NCBI GenBank assembly: GCA_019510305.1
Contig: JAEKKN010000019.1
Span: forward strand, 1-64,000
Length of the DNA stretch: 64,000 nt
Source of the DNA: Microbacterium sp.
GTDB taxonomy: Bacteria; Actinomycetota; Actinomycetes; Actinomycetales; Microbacteriaceae
Reading direction: 5' to 3'
How positions within the stretch are numbered: position 1 is the first letter of the stretch; every line of letters begins with the position of its first letter. Shown in pieces: positions 51,095 through 61,109 of this stretch. A program made the position numbers and the translations under genes. The notes below the pieces were generated by a model, which worked only from the letters and a program-made list of their open reading frames with translations, had not been told where the DNA came from and did not search any database.

Positions 51095-52810
51095 TCAGCG
51101 CGCTCGCGCGACCCGCTTCTCGTCCCAGACGGGGGCGTCGGCCTCGTAGACCTCGCCCTCGGAGCCGAAGACGAGGAATCTGTCGAAGGAGCGGGCGAAC
51201 CAGCGGTCGTGCGTGACCGCTAAGACCGTGCCCTCGAAGCGCACGAGGGCGTCTTCCAAGGCCTCGGCGGACTCGAGGTCGAGGTTGTCGGTCGGTTCGT
51301 CGAGCAGCAGCAGAGTCGCACCCGAGAGCTCGAGCAGCAGCACCTGGAACCGCGCCTGCTGCCCGCCAGACAGCGAGTCGAAGCTCTGTTGCGCCTGCCG
51401 CACGAGGCCGTAGCGGTCGAGCGCGCTGCTCGCGGCGTCGCGCGGCAGGCCGGTGCGCCGCTCGTCCCCGCGGTGCAGGATGTCGAGCAGAGTGCGTCCG
51501 AGGAACTCCGGATGCGCATGCGTCTGCGCGAACAGTCCCGGAACGACACGCGCGCCGAGCACCGCCCTCCCGGCGTGGGCGACTTCGCTCAGCTGCTCAC
51601 CGGTGGATGTGACATGGCCGAGGGTCGGGTCAGGATCGCTGCCGCCTCGAGCCAGCAGCCGCAGGAAGTGCGATTTGCCCGATCCGTTCGAACCGAGCAC
51701 GGCGACCCGGTCGCCGTACCAGATCTCGGCGTCGAACGGGCTCATCAGGCCGGTGAGCTCCAATGCTGTCGCGACGACTGCACGTTTGCCGGTCCGCGCT
51801 CCGCGCAAGCGCATGTCGAAGTCCTGCGCAGGCGGACGCTCTTCGGGCGGGCCGGCCTCTTCGAACTTGCGCAGACGGGTCTGCGCCGCCTGATATCGCG
51901 ACGCGAAGCCGTCGTTGGCCGAGGCTTTCACCTTCAGATTCGCCACGAGAATCCGCAGTTTCTCGTGCTGCTCATCCCATCGCCGGCGCAGTTCGTCGAG
52001 CCGGTCCATCCGGTCGCTCCGCGCCTGGTGATATGTGGCGAACCCGCCGCCGTGTACCCACGCGGTCGCCCCCGCTCCGCCCGGCTCGAGAGTGATGATG
52101 CGATCGGCGGCCCGTGCGAGCAGTTCTCGATCGTGAGAGACCAGCAGCACGGTCTTCGAGGTCTGCCGCAACTGCTTTTCGAGCCAGCGCTTCGCCGGCA
52201 CGTCGAGGTAGTTGTCGGGCTCGTCGAGCAGCAGCACCTCGTCGGGTCCGCGAAGCAGAGCCTCCAGCGCGAGGCGTTTCTGCTCTCCCCCGGAGAGCGT
52301 CGTGAGCTCGCGGTACCTCGCCCGCTCGAACGGCACGCCCAGAGCCGCGACCGTGCACTGGTCCCATACGGTCTCGTGCTCGTATCCGCCGGCATCCGCA
52401 TACTCCGCGATCGCCGTCGCGTACGCCATCTGCGTGTCGTGCTCGTCGCGCTCGATGAGCGCGTTCTCCGCCGCCTCCAGGGCGTCGGCCGCCGCACGGA
52501 TGCGCCCGGGCGCGACGCGCACCAGCAGCTCATGCACCGTCTGGCCCGCCTCGCCGTGACCGACGAACTGATCCATGACGCCGAGTCCGCCGTCGATCGT
52601 GACGACGCCCGCATCCGCCGCCTGATCGCCGCGGATGATCCGCAGCATCGTCGTCTTGCCTGCGCCGTTCGGTCCGATCAACGCGCTCGTCGAACCGGAA
52701 CCGACGCGGAACGTCGCTTCGTCGAGAAGCGGTCTGCCATCTGGGAGCGTCAATGAGACGCCGGAGACATCGATATACCCCACCGTGCGTGGCCGTCCTT
52801 CCGCCCGCAT
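51095..52810 (-). CDS. ABC-F family ATP-binding protein
   Basis: Cytosolic ABC-F protein of 571 residues with two ATPase domains and no membrane segment. First domain: Walker A IGPNGAGKTT, signature LSGGEQKRL, Walker B LLLDEPDNYLD. Second: LGSNGSGKSH, LSGGQQARF, LLLDEPTDNLD. A charged linker of about 80 residues (LDELRRRWDEQHEKLRIL...) separates them. ABC-F proteins act on the ribosome in translation control or antibiotic protection; which applies is unknown. Start is uncertain: ATG at 52810 or GTG at 52783 (GYIDVSGVSL begins the first domain). Confidence 0.9.
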   Translation of the reverse strand: MRAEGRPRTVGYIDVSGVSLTLPDGRPLLDEATFRVGSGSTSALIGPNGAGKTTMLRIIRGDQAADAGVVTIDGGLGVMDQFVGHGEAGQTVHELLVRVAPGRIRAAADALEAAENALIERDEHDTQMAYATAIAEYADAGGYEHETVWDQCTVAALGVPFERARYRELTTLSGGEQKRLALEALLRGPDEVLLLDEPDNYLDVPAKRWLEKQLRQTSKTVLLVSHDRELLARAADRIITLEPGGAGATAWVHGGGFATYHQARSDRMDRLDELRRRWDEQHEKLRILVANLKVKASANDGFASRYQAAQTRLRKFEEAGPPEERPPAQDFDMRLRGARTGKRAVVATALELTGLMSPFDAEIWYGDRVAVLGSNGSGKSHFLRLLARGGSDPDPTLGHVTSTGEQLSEVAHAGRAVLGARVVPGLFAQTHAHPEFLGRTLLDILHRGDERRTGLPRDAASSALDRYGLVRQAQQSFDSLSGGQQARFQVLLLELSGATLLLLDEPTDNLDLESAEALEDALVRFEGTVLAVTHDRWFARSFDRFLVFGSEGEVYEADAPVWDEKRVARAR

Positions 52811-52902
52811 GGCGAGCCGACCAGGCTATCAGGCTTTCGATGTGCACCGCTTCGCCGTGCTCCGGTCGGGATTCGGGCCGCCCGCCCGCAGCCTCAAGCC
52901 TT

Positions 52903-52963
52903 GTTCCGGTCGCAGATTGTGCCGTCGACGAGCGATTCAGACGGCACGAATCGCGACCGGAAC
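52903..52963. repeat. Inverted repeat pair of the CCGGTYGCAG family
   Basis: Two 24-nt arms (52903-52926 and 52940-52963) are complementary at 20 of 24 positions around a 13-nt loop. The left arm (GTTCCGGTCGCAGATTG...) matches 18 of 24 bases of a copy at 62037-62060. It lies in the 227-nt gap between the ABC-F and OsmC genes, which holds nothing else recognisable. Confidence 0.8.
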
Positions 52964-53037
52964 GCCGAGATCACGGTCGCAGCGGCACCGGATCGCGGCC
53001 GAGGATCGGACAGCCACAGACGCAGACGAACGGATGC

Positions 53038-53589
53038 TCAGACCAGCACCCCCGAGGTGGGCACCGGATTCGAGAACAGGTCGAGCACCGGGCAGTGCGC
53101 ATCGACGACCCGGCGCAGCTCCTCGTACTGCTCGGCCGTGTCGGGTCCGGTGATGTCGACCCGCACGCGCACGTCGTGGAATCCCGCGCGACCGGATTCG
53201 TCGATGCCGAACAGCTTGCGCACGTCGAGGTCGCCCTCGGCTGTGATCTCGATCTCGTCGATCGTGAGGCCCAGCGCCTGTGCATACAGGCGGAACACGA
53301 CGACCTGACAGGAGACGAGCGCGCCCAGCGCGTACTCGACGGGGCTCGCCGCCGCGTCATCGCCGGCGAGGGCGCCCGGCTCGTCGACGAGGAAGAGGTG
53401 CTTGCCCGCACGGATCTCGGTCGCCACGGATCCGACGCCGCGACCGATGACCCGGTAGGTGAGGGCGGCCGCACCCACGTCGGCGGTGATGCGCTCGTTC
53501 CACGCGGTGCCCGCGGAGGTGAGACGCCGCGCACGCTCCTCGGCGGAGACGTCGGCGACGAGCGAGAGCTGTTCCTGGAGAAGAGTCAT
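53038..53589 (-). CDS. OsmC family protein
   Basis: A 183-residue OsmC/Ohr-fold protein. The core AGDDAAASPVEYALGALVSCQVVVFRLYA holds the first reactive cysteine of the family; a second cysteine is in DAHCPVLDLFSNP, as in OsmC-type peroxidases that reduce organic hydroperoxides with a Cys pair. The second position and longer C-terminus fit the OsmC-like rather than the Ohr subgroup. The ATG at 53589 has TACCTT six bases upstream, so it appears leaderless; a longer frame is not supported. Confidence 0.9.
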   Translation of the reverse strand: MTLLQEQLSLVADVSAEERARRLTSAGTAWNERITADVGAAALTYRVIGRGVGSVATEIRAGKHLFLVDEPGALAGDDAAASPVEYALGALVSCQVVVFRLYAQALGLTIDEIEITAEGDLDVRKLFGIDESGRAGFHDVRVRVDITGPDTAEQYEELRRVVDAHCPVLDLFSNPVPTSGVLV

Positions 53590-53595
53590 GCGGCG

Positions 53596-53601
53596 AAGGT
53601 A
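53596..53601 (-). promoter_or_regulatory. -10 element TACCTT, leaderless promoter
   Basis: On the minus strand TACCTT is followed by cgccgc and the ATG of the OsmC gene at 53589. Confidence 0.55.
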
Positions 53602-53615
53602 TCCGGGCGCCCTAC

Positions 53616-53638
53616 GGTGACGCGCGCGCGGCGTCACC
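53616..53638. promoter_or_regulatory. Inverted repeat upstream of osmC-like gene
   Basis: GGTGACGC (53616-53623) and GCGTCACC (53631-53638) are perfect arms around gcgcgcg. The site covers where the -35 region of the OsmC promoter would be, so it may be an operator. Confidence 0.4.
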
Positions 53639-53800
53639 AGCGGTCACCCGCCGTCACAGCGCGACACACGAGGTGTGCGGCCGGCTCATCCCTGACGCAG
53701 TCCCTAGATGCGCGGGGCGAGGAACGTGCCCTGCATGTCTCCGGAGATGCAGACGCTGGTCACCGCGACCGAGAGCCGGATCACGTCGTTCTCACCGCGG

Positions 53801-54433
53801 TCACCAGCGTTCGGCGCCACGCGGGAGCACGTCGAGCACGTGCGGCAGCTCGCTCGGGAAGCAGGAGCGGAAAAGCTCGGTGATCTGCGGATCGGAGCCG
53901 TAGTCGTCGACGATGCGGAGCCCGATCAAGGTGCTGATGAGCATGCCCTCCGCGAAGAAGGCCCGCGCCTCGTCGGCATTCATCCCCACCTCGTCGCGGA
54001 AGAAGCGCCAGACCTGCGCGAACCCTCGGCGGGCGGCGGGGCCGATCACGGGGTGGCTGCCGAGCAGGTAGGAGTGCGCGAGCGTCTGGTGCAGTCCGCG
54101 CACCTCGATGAGGTCGACGTACGCCTCGCCGATGCGCTTGCCCACGGGGAGGTCGTCGTCGCGGGCGAGCGCCGCGCGGAACGACGTCAGCAGTCGAGCG
54201 AGCGCCTCGTCCACCGCGGCGAGGAAGAGGTTCTCCTTCGAGCCGAAGAGGCGGACGACGTAGGGCTGGCTCACGCCGGCCGCTCTGGCGACCTCGTCGG
54301 TCTTCGCGCCCTCGTACCCGCGCGCGCCGAACACCGCGAGCGCAGCCTGGACGATCTGCGCGCGCCGCTCGTCCGAAGAGAGTCGCCTGCCCGACTCGTC
54401 GGAGAGGACGCCGGATGCCGCAGCTGAGCTCAT
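53801..54433 (-). CDS. TetR/AcrR family repressor of the adjacent MFS gene
   Basis: A 210-residue regulator with a TetR helix-turn-helix at about 38-68 (GYEGAKTDEVARAAGVSQPYVVRLFGSKENLF) and an alpha-helical ligand domain. It is divergent from the 14-helix MFS transporter at 54528, and the 94-nt space between holds two copies of GTAATCATTCRATTAC, so it very likely represses the transporter and perhaps itself. The ligand is presumably a transported drug or metabolite. ATG at 54433 is leaderless-looking with TAGCCT six bases upstream. Confidence 0.93.
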   Translation of the reverse strand: MSSAAASGVLSDESGRRLSSDERRAQIVQAALAVFGARGYEGAKTDEVARAAGVSQPYVVRLFGSKENLFLAAVDEALARLLTSFRAALARDDDLPVGKRIGEAYVDLIEVRGLHQTLAHSYLLGSHPVIGPAARRGFAQVWRFFRDEVGMNADEARAFFAEGMLISTLIGLRIVDDYGSDPQITELFRSCFPSELPHVLDVLPRGAERW

Positions 54434-54439
54434 GCCGAA

Positions 54440-54445
54440 AGGCTA
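54440..54445 (-). promoter_or_regulatory. -10 element TAGCCT, leaderless promoter
   Basis: On the minus strand TAGCCT is followed by ttcggc and the ATG of the TetR gene at 54433. Confidence 0.6.
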
Positions 54446-54457
54446 TCAGCGAATCAC

Positions 54458-54487
54458 TTGACTTTGTAATCATTCGATTACTACATT
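54458..54487 (+). promoter_or_regulatory. MFS gene promoter
   Basis: TTGACT (54458-54463), an 18-nt spacer and TACATT (54482-54487). The first operator copy fills the spacer, so a bound repressor would exclude RNA polymerase. Confidence 0.75.
54466..54481. promoter_or_regulatory. TetR operator, copy 1
   Basis: GTAATC-attc-GATTAC, with perfect 6-bp arms, placed between the -35 and -10 of the MFS promoter. Confidence 0.8.
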
Positions 54488-54499
54488 GCTTCAAGACAA

Positions 54500-54515
54500 G
54501 TAATCATTCAATTAC
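54500..54515. promoter_or_regulatory. TetR operator, copy 2
   Basis: GTAATC-attc-AATTAC differs from copy 1 at one base and begins 34 nt after it, about three helical turns, on the same face of the DNA. It lies downstream of the -10 in the leader. Confidence 0.78.
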
Positions 54516-54527
54516 AACTGGAGCATC

Positions 54528-55967
54528 ATGTCTCAGCCCACCCCCGTGATCAGCCGCCGCCCGGTCGCGCTCGTCATCGCCGCGACATCCCTCCCGATGT
54601 TCATGGCCACACTCGACAACCTCGTCATGACCAACGCTCTGCCGGTGCTGCACCAGGAGATGGGCGCGAGCGTCGAGGAGCTGCAATGGTTCGTCAATGC
54701 CTACGCTCTCGCTTTCGCTGGAGCGATCCTGATCGCCTCCGCGCTCGGCGACCGATTCGGCCGCCGCACGGTCTTCGCGATCGGCATCGCCCTCTTCGGC
54801 GCCGGCTCCCTGTTCGCCGCCCTCAGCACCGACCCAGGTCAGTTGATCTCCGCACGCGCCGTCCAGGGCCTCGGCGCGGCAGCCGTGATGCCCCTCTCCC
54901 TCGCTCTCCTGACCGGAGCGGTCCCCGCATCCCGCCGCCCGCTCGCCATCGGCATCTGGGGCGGCGTCTCAGGACTCGGGGTCGCGGTCGGGCCGCTCGT
55001 CGGCGGCGCGATCATGGAAGGCTGGAACTGGCAGGCGATCTTCTGGATCAACATCCCCGTCGCGATCGTCGCCATCCCCCTCGCTCTGCTCGTGCTCCGT
55101 AACGACTTCGGCGCCCGCTCTCGCATCGACATCCCCGGAGCCGTGCTCGCGGCATCCGGCGTCCTCGCTCTCGTCCACGCGATCGTTCGAGGCAACGACG
55201 ACGGCTGGGACTCGCTCGGCGTGATCCTCGAGCTGGCACTCGGCACCGTGCTGCTCGCGGCATTCGTGATCTGGCAGAAGCGTGCGACCGCGCCACTGGT
55301 GCCGTTGCGACTGTTCCGAGACCGCTCCTTCTCGATCACGAACGTGGTCGGCTTCGCCTTCAGCTTCGGCACCTTCGGCTCGGTGTTCATCCTGATCCAG
55401 TACCTGCAGGTCGTGCAGGGATCGACTCCCCTCGAGGCCGCGGTGCAGACCACTCCATGGACCCTCGCTCCGATGTTCGTCGCGCCGCTCGCCGGCATGA
55501 TCGCGCCGCGCACCGGCACACGCGCGCTGCTCGTGCCCGGCCTGCTGCTGCAGGGCATCGCCCTCGCGTGGATAGCGCAGATCACCGCTCCCGACCTGCC
55601 CTACCCGAACCTGATCGCCCCGTTCATCCTCGCGGGCGTGGGTATGGGAGTCGTGTCCGCCCCGTCGGCGACGTCGCTGCTCGCGACCCTCGGGCTCGTC
55701 GACCACGCCAAGGCGGCCGGCGTCAACTCGACCGTCCGCGAACTCGGCGTCGCGCTCGGCACCGCGGTGATGACCGCGATCTTCGTCGGCGCTGGTGGCC
55801 AGCTCACCTCCGACCTCTACGTGGACGCGGCAAAGCCCGCCGTGTTCACGGGCGCCGCCGTGCTGCTCGTCGCGACCGTCGTCGCGCTGTGGCTGCCGTC
55901 AGGGAAGTCGACCGCCCCCATCCCAGTCCAGGCCGTAGAGGAAGAACCGGCTCTCGCCGCCCGCTGA
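54528..55967 (+). CDS. MFS transporter, DHA2 (14-helix) drug-efflux type
   Basis: Integral membrane proton antiporter of 479 residues with about 14 hydrophobic helices. Features of the DHA2 family are visible: LDNLVMTNALPVLHQEMG in helix 1, LGDRFGRRTVF in the loop 2-3 (motif A) and WGGVSGLGVAVGPLVGGAIM in helix 5 (motif C of antiporters). It probably exports drugs or toxic metabolites. ATG follows ggagcatc. It is regulated by the divergent TetR protein via two operator copies. A bidirectional terminator at 55979-56018 separates it from guaB. Confidence 0.93.
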   Translation: MSQPTPVISRRPVALVIAATSLPMFMATLDNLVMTNALPVLHQEMGASVEELQWFVNAYALAFAGAILIASALGDRFGRRTVFAIGIALFGAGSLFAALSTDPGQLISARAVQGLGAAAVMPLSLALLTGAVPASRRPLAIGIWGGVSGLGVAVGPLVGGAIMEGWNWQAIFWINIPVAIVAIPLALLVLRNDFGARSRIDIPGAVLAASGVLALVHAIVRGNDDGWDSLGVILELALGTVLLAAFVIWQKRATAPLVPLRLFRDRSFSITNVVGFAFSFGTFGSVFILIQYLQVVQGSTPLEAAVQTTPWTLAPMFVAPLAGMIAPRTGTRALLVPGLLLQGIALAWIAQITAPDLPYPNLIAPFILAGVGMGVVSAPSATSLLATLGLVDHAKAAGVNSTVRELGVALGTAVMTAIFVGAGGQLTSDLYVDAAKPAVFTGAAVLLVATVVALWLPSGKSTAPIPVQAVEEEPALAAR

Positions 55968-55978
55968 CCCGGGACGCA

Positions 55979-56018
55979 GAAGGAGGGGACGGATGCCGCA
56001 GCATCCGTCCCCTCCTTC
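55979..56018. terminator. Bidirectional terminator between MFS gene and guaB
   Basis: A perfect 18-bp stem (55979-55996 with 56001-56018, loop cgca) between two convergent genes. Confidence 0.88.
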
Positions 56019-56028
56019 ACTGTCTGTC

Positions 56029-57618
<1,590 letters not shown>

Positions 57619-57656
57619 TCAGCGGGCAGGTTCCCCATGATGCGCACGATCGTGTC

Positions 57657-57686
57657 TTGGTCGAAACAGAATCGACACACTACGCT
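57657..57686 (+). promoter_or_regulatory. livHMGF promoter
   Basis: TTGGTC (57657-57662), 18 nt, TACGCT (57681-57686), 66 nt before the livH start. No operator symmetry is obvious. Confidence 0.5.
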
Positions 57687-57752
57687 CATAGCGTCGTACA
57701 TCAAGGCTGATGAACACCCTGTCATGGCCTGTGTACTGGACTGGGAGGTTCT

Positions 57753-59099
57753 GTGAGTCCGACGATCTCGGCGAAACGGAGCGGCAGCCGTTGGGTCAGC
57801 GCCCTCCTCGGCACGCTCTTCGCCTTCGTGCTCCTGCTGATACCCGCGACGGCCGCGTCGGCCGATACGACGGATGACGGACAGGAAGTCACCGACTTCT
57901 ACTTCGCCGGCGTCATCACCTTCGATGACGAGCCGGTCCCCGACGTCGTCATGACCATCAAGGGCAACGGCTTCGAGGGCGAGACTAAGACCGACGCCGA
58001 CGGCAAGTGGCGCCTGTACGTGCCCGAGAAGGAGACGTACACCCTGACCGTCGACGAGGAGACCCTTCCCGACGGCGTCATCGTCGACGCGGCGCAGCTG
58101 CCCGAGGGCACGCAGCCGATCGCGGGCACCACGGCATCGTTCGAGGTCGAGTTCGGACTCACCGGCACGAAGATCATGAACCTCTTCCTCGGCGAGGGCG
58201 AGCGCATCACGGTCTCGTTCTGGGATCAGCTGTTCTCGCGCCTCGTCGGCGGGCTGAACTTCGGACTGCTCCTGGCTCTCGCCTCGATGGGCGCGGCGCT
58301 CATCTACGGCACCACGCGCCTGTCGAACTTCGCCCACGCCGAGATGGTCACCTGGGGCGGCATGCTCGCGCTGGTGACCACCACCTTCTGGCACCTTCCC
58401 CTGTGGGCGGGCATCGCCGCGGCCGTGATCGGCGGCGGTCTCTTCGGCTGGGGAATGGATGCCGGCATCTGGCGTCCCCTGCGCCGGAAGGGCCTCGGCA
58501 CTGTGCAGCTGATGATCGTCAGCATCGGTCTCTCGCTCGCGCTGCGCTATGTGTTCCAGTACTTCATCGGCGGCGGCACCTACCAGTTGCCGGGCGCCAG
58601 CCCCACGCCTATCCAGTTCGGCCCGATCTCCCTGTCGTACATCGACCTGATCGCGATGGGCGTGAGCATCGTCGTGATCCTCATCGTCGCGTGGTTCCTC
58701 ACCCGCACGCGCATCGGCAAGGCGACCAGGGCGATCTCCGACAACCCGCAGCTCGCCGCCGCTTCCGGCATCGACGTCGACAGGGTGATCCGCATCGTCT
58801 GGATCCTGGCCGGCGTGCTGGCCGCGATCTCGGGCATCCTGTGGGCGTACTTCCGCCCTGGTGTGAAGTGGGACATGGGCGGGCAGATGCTGCTGCTCAT
58901 GTTCGCGGCGATCACGCTCGGAGGACTCGGCACGGCATTCGGCGCCCTCGTCGGATCGCTGATCGTGGGCATGGCCGTCGAGATCTCGACCCTGTGGATC
59001 CCCTCCGACCTGAAGTACGCGAGTGCGCTCGTCGTCCTCATCATCATCCTGCTGGTCAGGCCCCAGGGCCTGCTCGGGCGCAAGGAAAGGCTGGGCTGA
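57753..59099 (+). CDS. livH: Branched-chain amino acid ABC transporter permease LivH with N-terminal exported domain
   Basis: Permease of 448 residues, about 140 longer than E. coli LivH. Residues 1-38 form a signal peptide (ASA-D), residues about 48-150 a beta-rich carboxypeptidase-regulatory-like domain (AGVITFDDEPVPDVVMTIKG, TDADGKWRLYVPEKETYTLTV), and residues about 165-448 the LivH permease with ALIYGTTRLSNFAHAE, helices, and the C-terminal LLVRPQGLLGRKE. The added domain would sit outside the membrane, where it might contact the binding protein LivJ. GTG start follows gggaggt. First gene of livHMGF. Confidence 0.9.
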   Translation: MSPTISAKRSGSRWVSALLGTLFAFVLLLIPATAASADTTDDGQEVTDFYFAGVITFDDEPVPDVVMTIKGNGFEGETKTDADGKWRLYVPEKETYTLTVDEETLPDGVIVDAAQLPEGTQPIAGTTASFEVEFGLTGTKIMNLFLGEGERITVSFWDQLFSRLVGGLNFGLLLALASMGAALIYGTTRLSNFAHAEMVTWGGMLALVTTTFWHLPLWAGIAAAVIGGGLFGWGMDAGIWRPLRRKGLGTVQLMIVSIGLSLALRYVFQYFIGGGTYQLPGASPTPIQFGPISLSYIDLIAMGVSIVVILIVAWFLTRTRIGKATRAISDNPQLAAASGIDVDRVIRIVWILAGVLAAISGILWAYFRPGVKWDMGGQMLLLMFAAITLGGLGTAFGALVGSLIVGMAVEISTLWIPSDLKYASALVVLIIILLVRPQGLLGRKERLG

Positions 59100-59101
59100 T
59101 C

Positions 59102-60079
59102 ATGGACTTCGGAAGCATCCTCTCCAACACCGCCGTCTATCTGTTCAGCCCGGTCACCATCGCATATGCGCTGGCCGCCACGGGCCTCGCGATGCACTTC
59201 GGCTACGCCGGGCTGCTGAACTTCGGCATGGCCGCGTTCATGGCGGTGGGCGGCTACGGCTACGCGATCTCCGTGCTCTCGTTCGGCCTGCCCTGGTGGC
59301 TCGGCATGCTCATCGGCCTCGCAGGCGGCGCGCTGTTCGCTGTGCTCCTCGGCATCCCGACTCTGCGACTGCGCGCCGACTACCTCGCCATCGCGACCAT
59401 CGCCGCGGGTGAGATCGTGCGACTGCTGTTCACGACTCAGCTGTTCGACGAGTGGACGAACTCCGCCGACGGGCTCGCTCAGTACAACGGCGGCTTCCGC
59501 GATGCGAACCCGTTCCCGCAGGGCACCTACGGCTTCGGTCCGTGGGTCTACTCGGCCGACGATCTGTGGAACCGGGTGTTCGGCGTGCTCCTGCTCGCCC
59601 TGTCGGTGCTGCTGGTCTGGTCGCTGATGCGCAGCCCCTGGGGCCGCGTGCTCAAGGGAATCCGCGAGGATGAGGATGCGGTCCGCTCGCTCGGCAAGAA
59701 CGTGTTCGCCTACAAGATGCAGGCGCTCGTGGTCGGCGGGGTGATCGGCGCAGCCGGCGGGATCGTCTTCGTGCTCCCCTCGGCTGTGGTGCCCGGCAGC
59801 TACACGACCTCGCTGACATTCTTCTTGTGGACGATCCTCCTCCTCGGCGGTGCCGCGACTGTGTTCGGCCCGACGCTCGGCGCGATCCTGTTCTGGGTGG
59901 TGTTCGCCTTCCTGGCGAACCTCCTGCCCAGTTTGGCGAAGGCCGGATACCTGCCCATGTCCGACAGCCAGGCGTCGACGCTCGTGTTCGTGTTCGTCGG
60001 CATCGCCCTGATGCTGCTCGTGATCTTCCGCCCGCAGGGCATTCTCGGAGACAAGAGGGAGATGACCTTTGTCAAGTGA
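59102..60079 (+). CDS. livM: Branched-chain amino acid ABC transporter permease LivM
   Basis: Permease of 325 residues with about eight to ten membrane helices. GYAGLLNFGMAAFMAVGGY near residue 35 and the ATP-ase-contact region GIREDEDAVRSLGKN are typical of LivM. It starts 2 nt after livH ends and its last codons overlap the start of livG. Together with LivH it forms the membrane channel of the transporter. Confidence 0.94.
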   Translation: MDFGSILSNTAVYLFSPVTIAYALAATGLAMHFGYAGLLNFGMAAFMAVGGYGYAISVLSFGLPWWLGMLIGLAGGALFAVLLGIPTLRLRADYLAIATIAAGEIVRLLFTTQLFDEWTNSADGLAQYNGGFRDANPFPQGTYGFGPWVYSADDLWNRVFGVLLLALSVLLVWSLMRSPWGRVLKGIREDEDAVRSLGKNVFAYKMQALVVGGVIGAAGGIVFVLPSAVVPGSYTTSLTFFLWTILLLGGAATVFGPTLGAILFWVVFAFLANLLPSLAKAGYLPMSDSQASTLVFVFVGIALMLLVIFRPQGILGDKREMTFVK

Positions 60080-61109
60080 ACTGACCCCTGACGCCGACGC
60101 GCCTACGGAGACGCCCACCGGCAGCATCCGCCGCCCGAAGACCACCGGACTCACCAAGGGGCCCGCGGCTCCCGGTGTCGCGAAGGTCGACCCGATCCTC
60201 GTGGTCGATGCCGTGCAGCGCCGCTTCGGCGGACTCGTCGCGGTCGACGTCGATCACCTCGAGATCCCGCGCGGAGCGATCACCGCCCTGATCGGACCGA
60301 ACGGCGCTGGCAAGACGACCCTGTTCAACCTGCTCTGCGGTTTCGACCGTCCCAACAGCGGAACCTGGTCCTTCGATGGCAGGAGCCTCTCCGGAGTCCC
60401 CTCCTTCAAGGTGGCGAGGATGGGTCAGGTGCGCACCTTCCAGCTGACGAAGGCGCTCTCCCTGCTCACGGTCCTCGAGAACATGAAGCTCGGTGCGCCC
60501 GGTCAGAAGGGCGAGGGCTTCTGGGCCTCGCTGTTCCCCTTCCTGTGGCGACGGCAGGACGGCGAGATCGAAGTCAAGGCACGTGAACTGCTCAAGCGCT
60601 TCAAGCTCGACGCCAAGGAGAAGGACTTCGCCGCTGCGCTCTCGGGCGGTCAGCGCAAGCTGCTCGAGATGGCGCGCGCGCTGATGAGCGATCCCCATCT
60701 CGTCATGCTCGACGAGCCGATGGCTGGCGTCAACCCGGCCCTCACGCAGTCGCTGCTCGACCACATCCTCGATCTCAAGGAACAGGGCATGACCGTGCTC
60801 TTCGTCGAGCACGACATGCACATGGTGCGGCACATCGCCGACTGGGTCGTCGTGATGGCCGAGGGCCGTGTCGTCGCTGAGGGCCCGCCCGAGGAGGTCA
60901 TGGAGGACCCGGCTGTCATCGACGCCTATCTCGGCGCCCACCAGGATCTCGATCTGGGCGCGGTGACCGGCCGCATCGCCGTTTTGGAGGATGCCGCGGC
61001 CGCGAGACTGCGCGAGAAGATCGAAGCAGAGGCCGAAGCCGAACTCGCTGCGCGCTCGACTGCAGACCCGGCATCCGAGATCCACGCACCCGAGGAGGGC
61101 AAGGCATGA
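60069..61109 (+). CDS. livG: Branched-chain amino acid ABC transporter ATP-binding protein LivG
   Basis: ATPase of 346 residues with Walker A IGPNGAGKTT, signature LSGGQRKLLEMARALM and Walker B LVMLDEP. It is about 90 residues longer than usual: an N-terminal Pro/Thr-rich extension (1-42) and a C-terminal Ala/Glu-rich helical tail (about 290-346). The TTG start at 60069 has gggag upstream and overlaps livM by 11 bases, so translation is probably coupled; no ATG or GTG in frame would keep the start of the fold this close. Confidence 0.9.
   Translation: MSSELTPDADAPTETPTGSIRRPKTTGLTKGPAAPGVAKVDPILVVDAVQRRFGGLVAVDVDHLEIPRGAITALIGPNGAGKTTLFNLLCGFDRPNSGTWSFDGRSLSGVPSFKVARMGQVRTFQLTKALSLLTVLENMKLGAPGQKGEGFWASLFPFLWRRQDGEIEVKARELLKRFKLDAKEKDFAAALSGGQRKLLEMARALMSDPHLVMLDEPMAGVNPALTQSLLDHILDLKEQGMTVLFVEHDMHMVRHIADWVVVMAEGRVVAEGPPEEVMEDPAVIDAYLGAHQDLDLGAVTGRIAVLEDAAAARLREKIEAEAEAELAARSTADPASEIHAPEEGKA

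Noticed and set aside
53590..53800. Extra small gene between the OsmC and TetR genes
   Set aside because: Frames here are short, have no ribosome site and no conserved-looking sequence; the gap contains only repeated GTCACC words.
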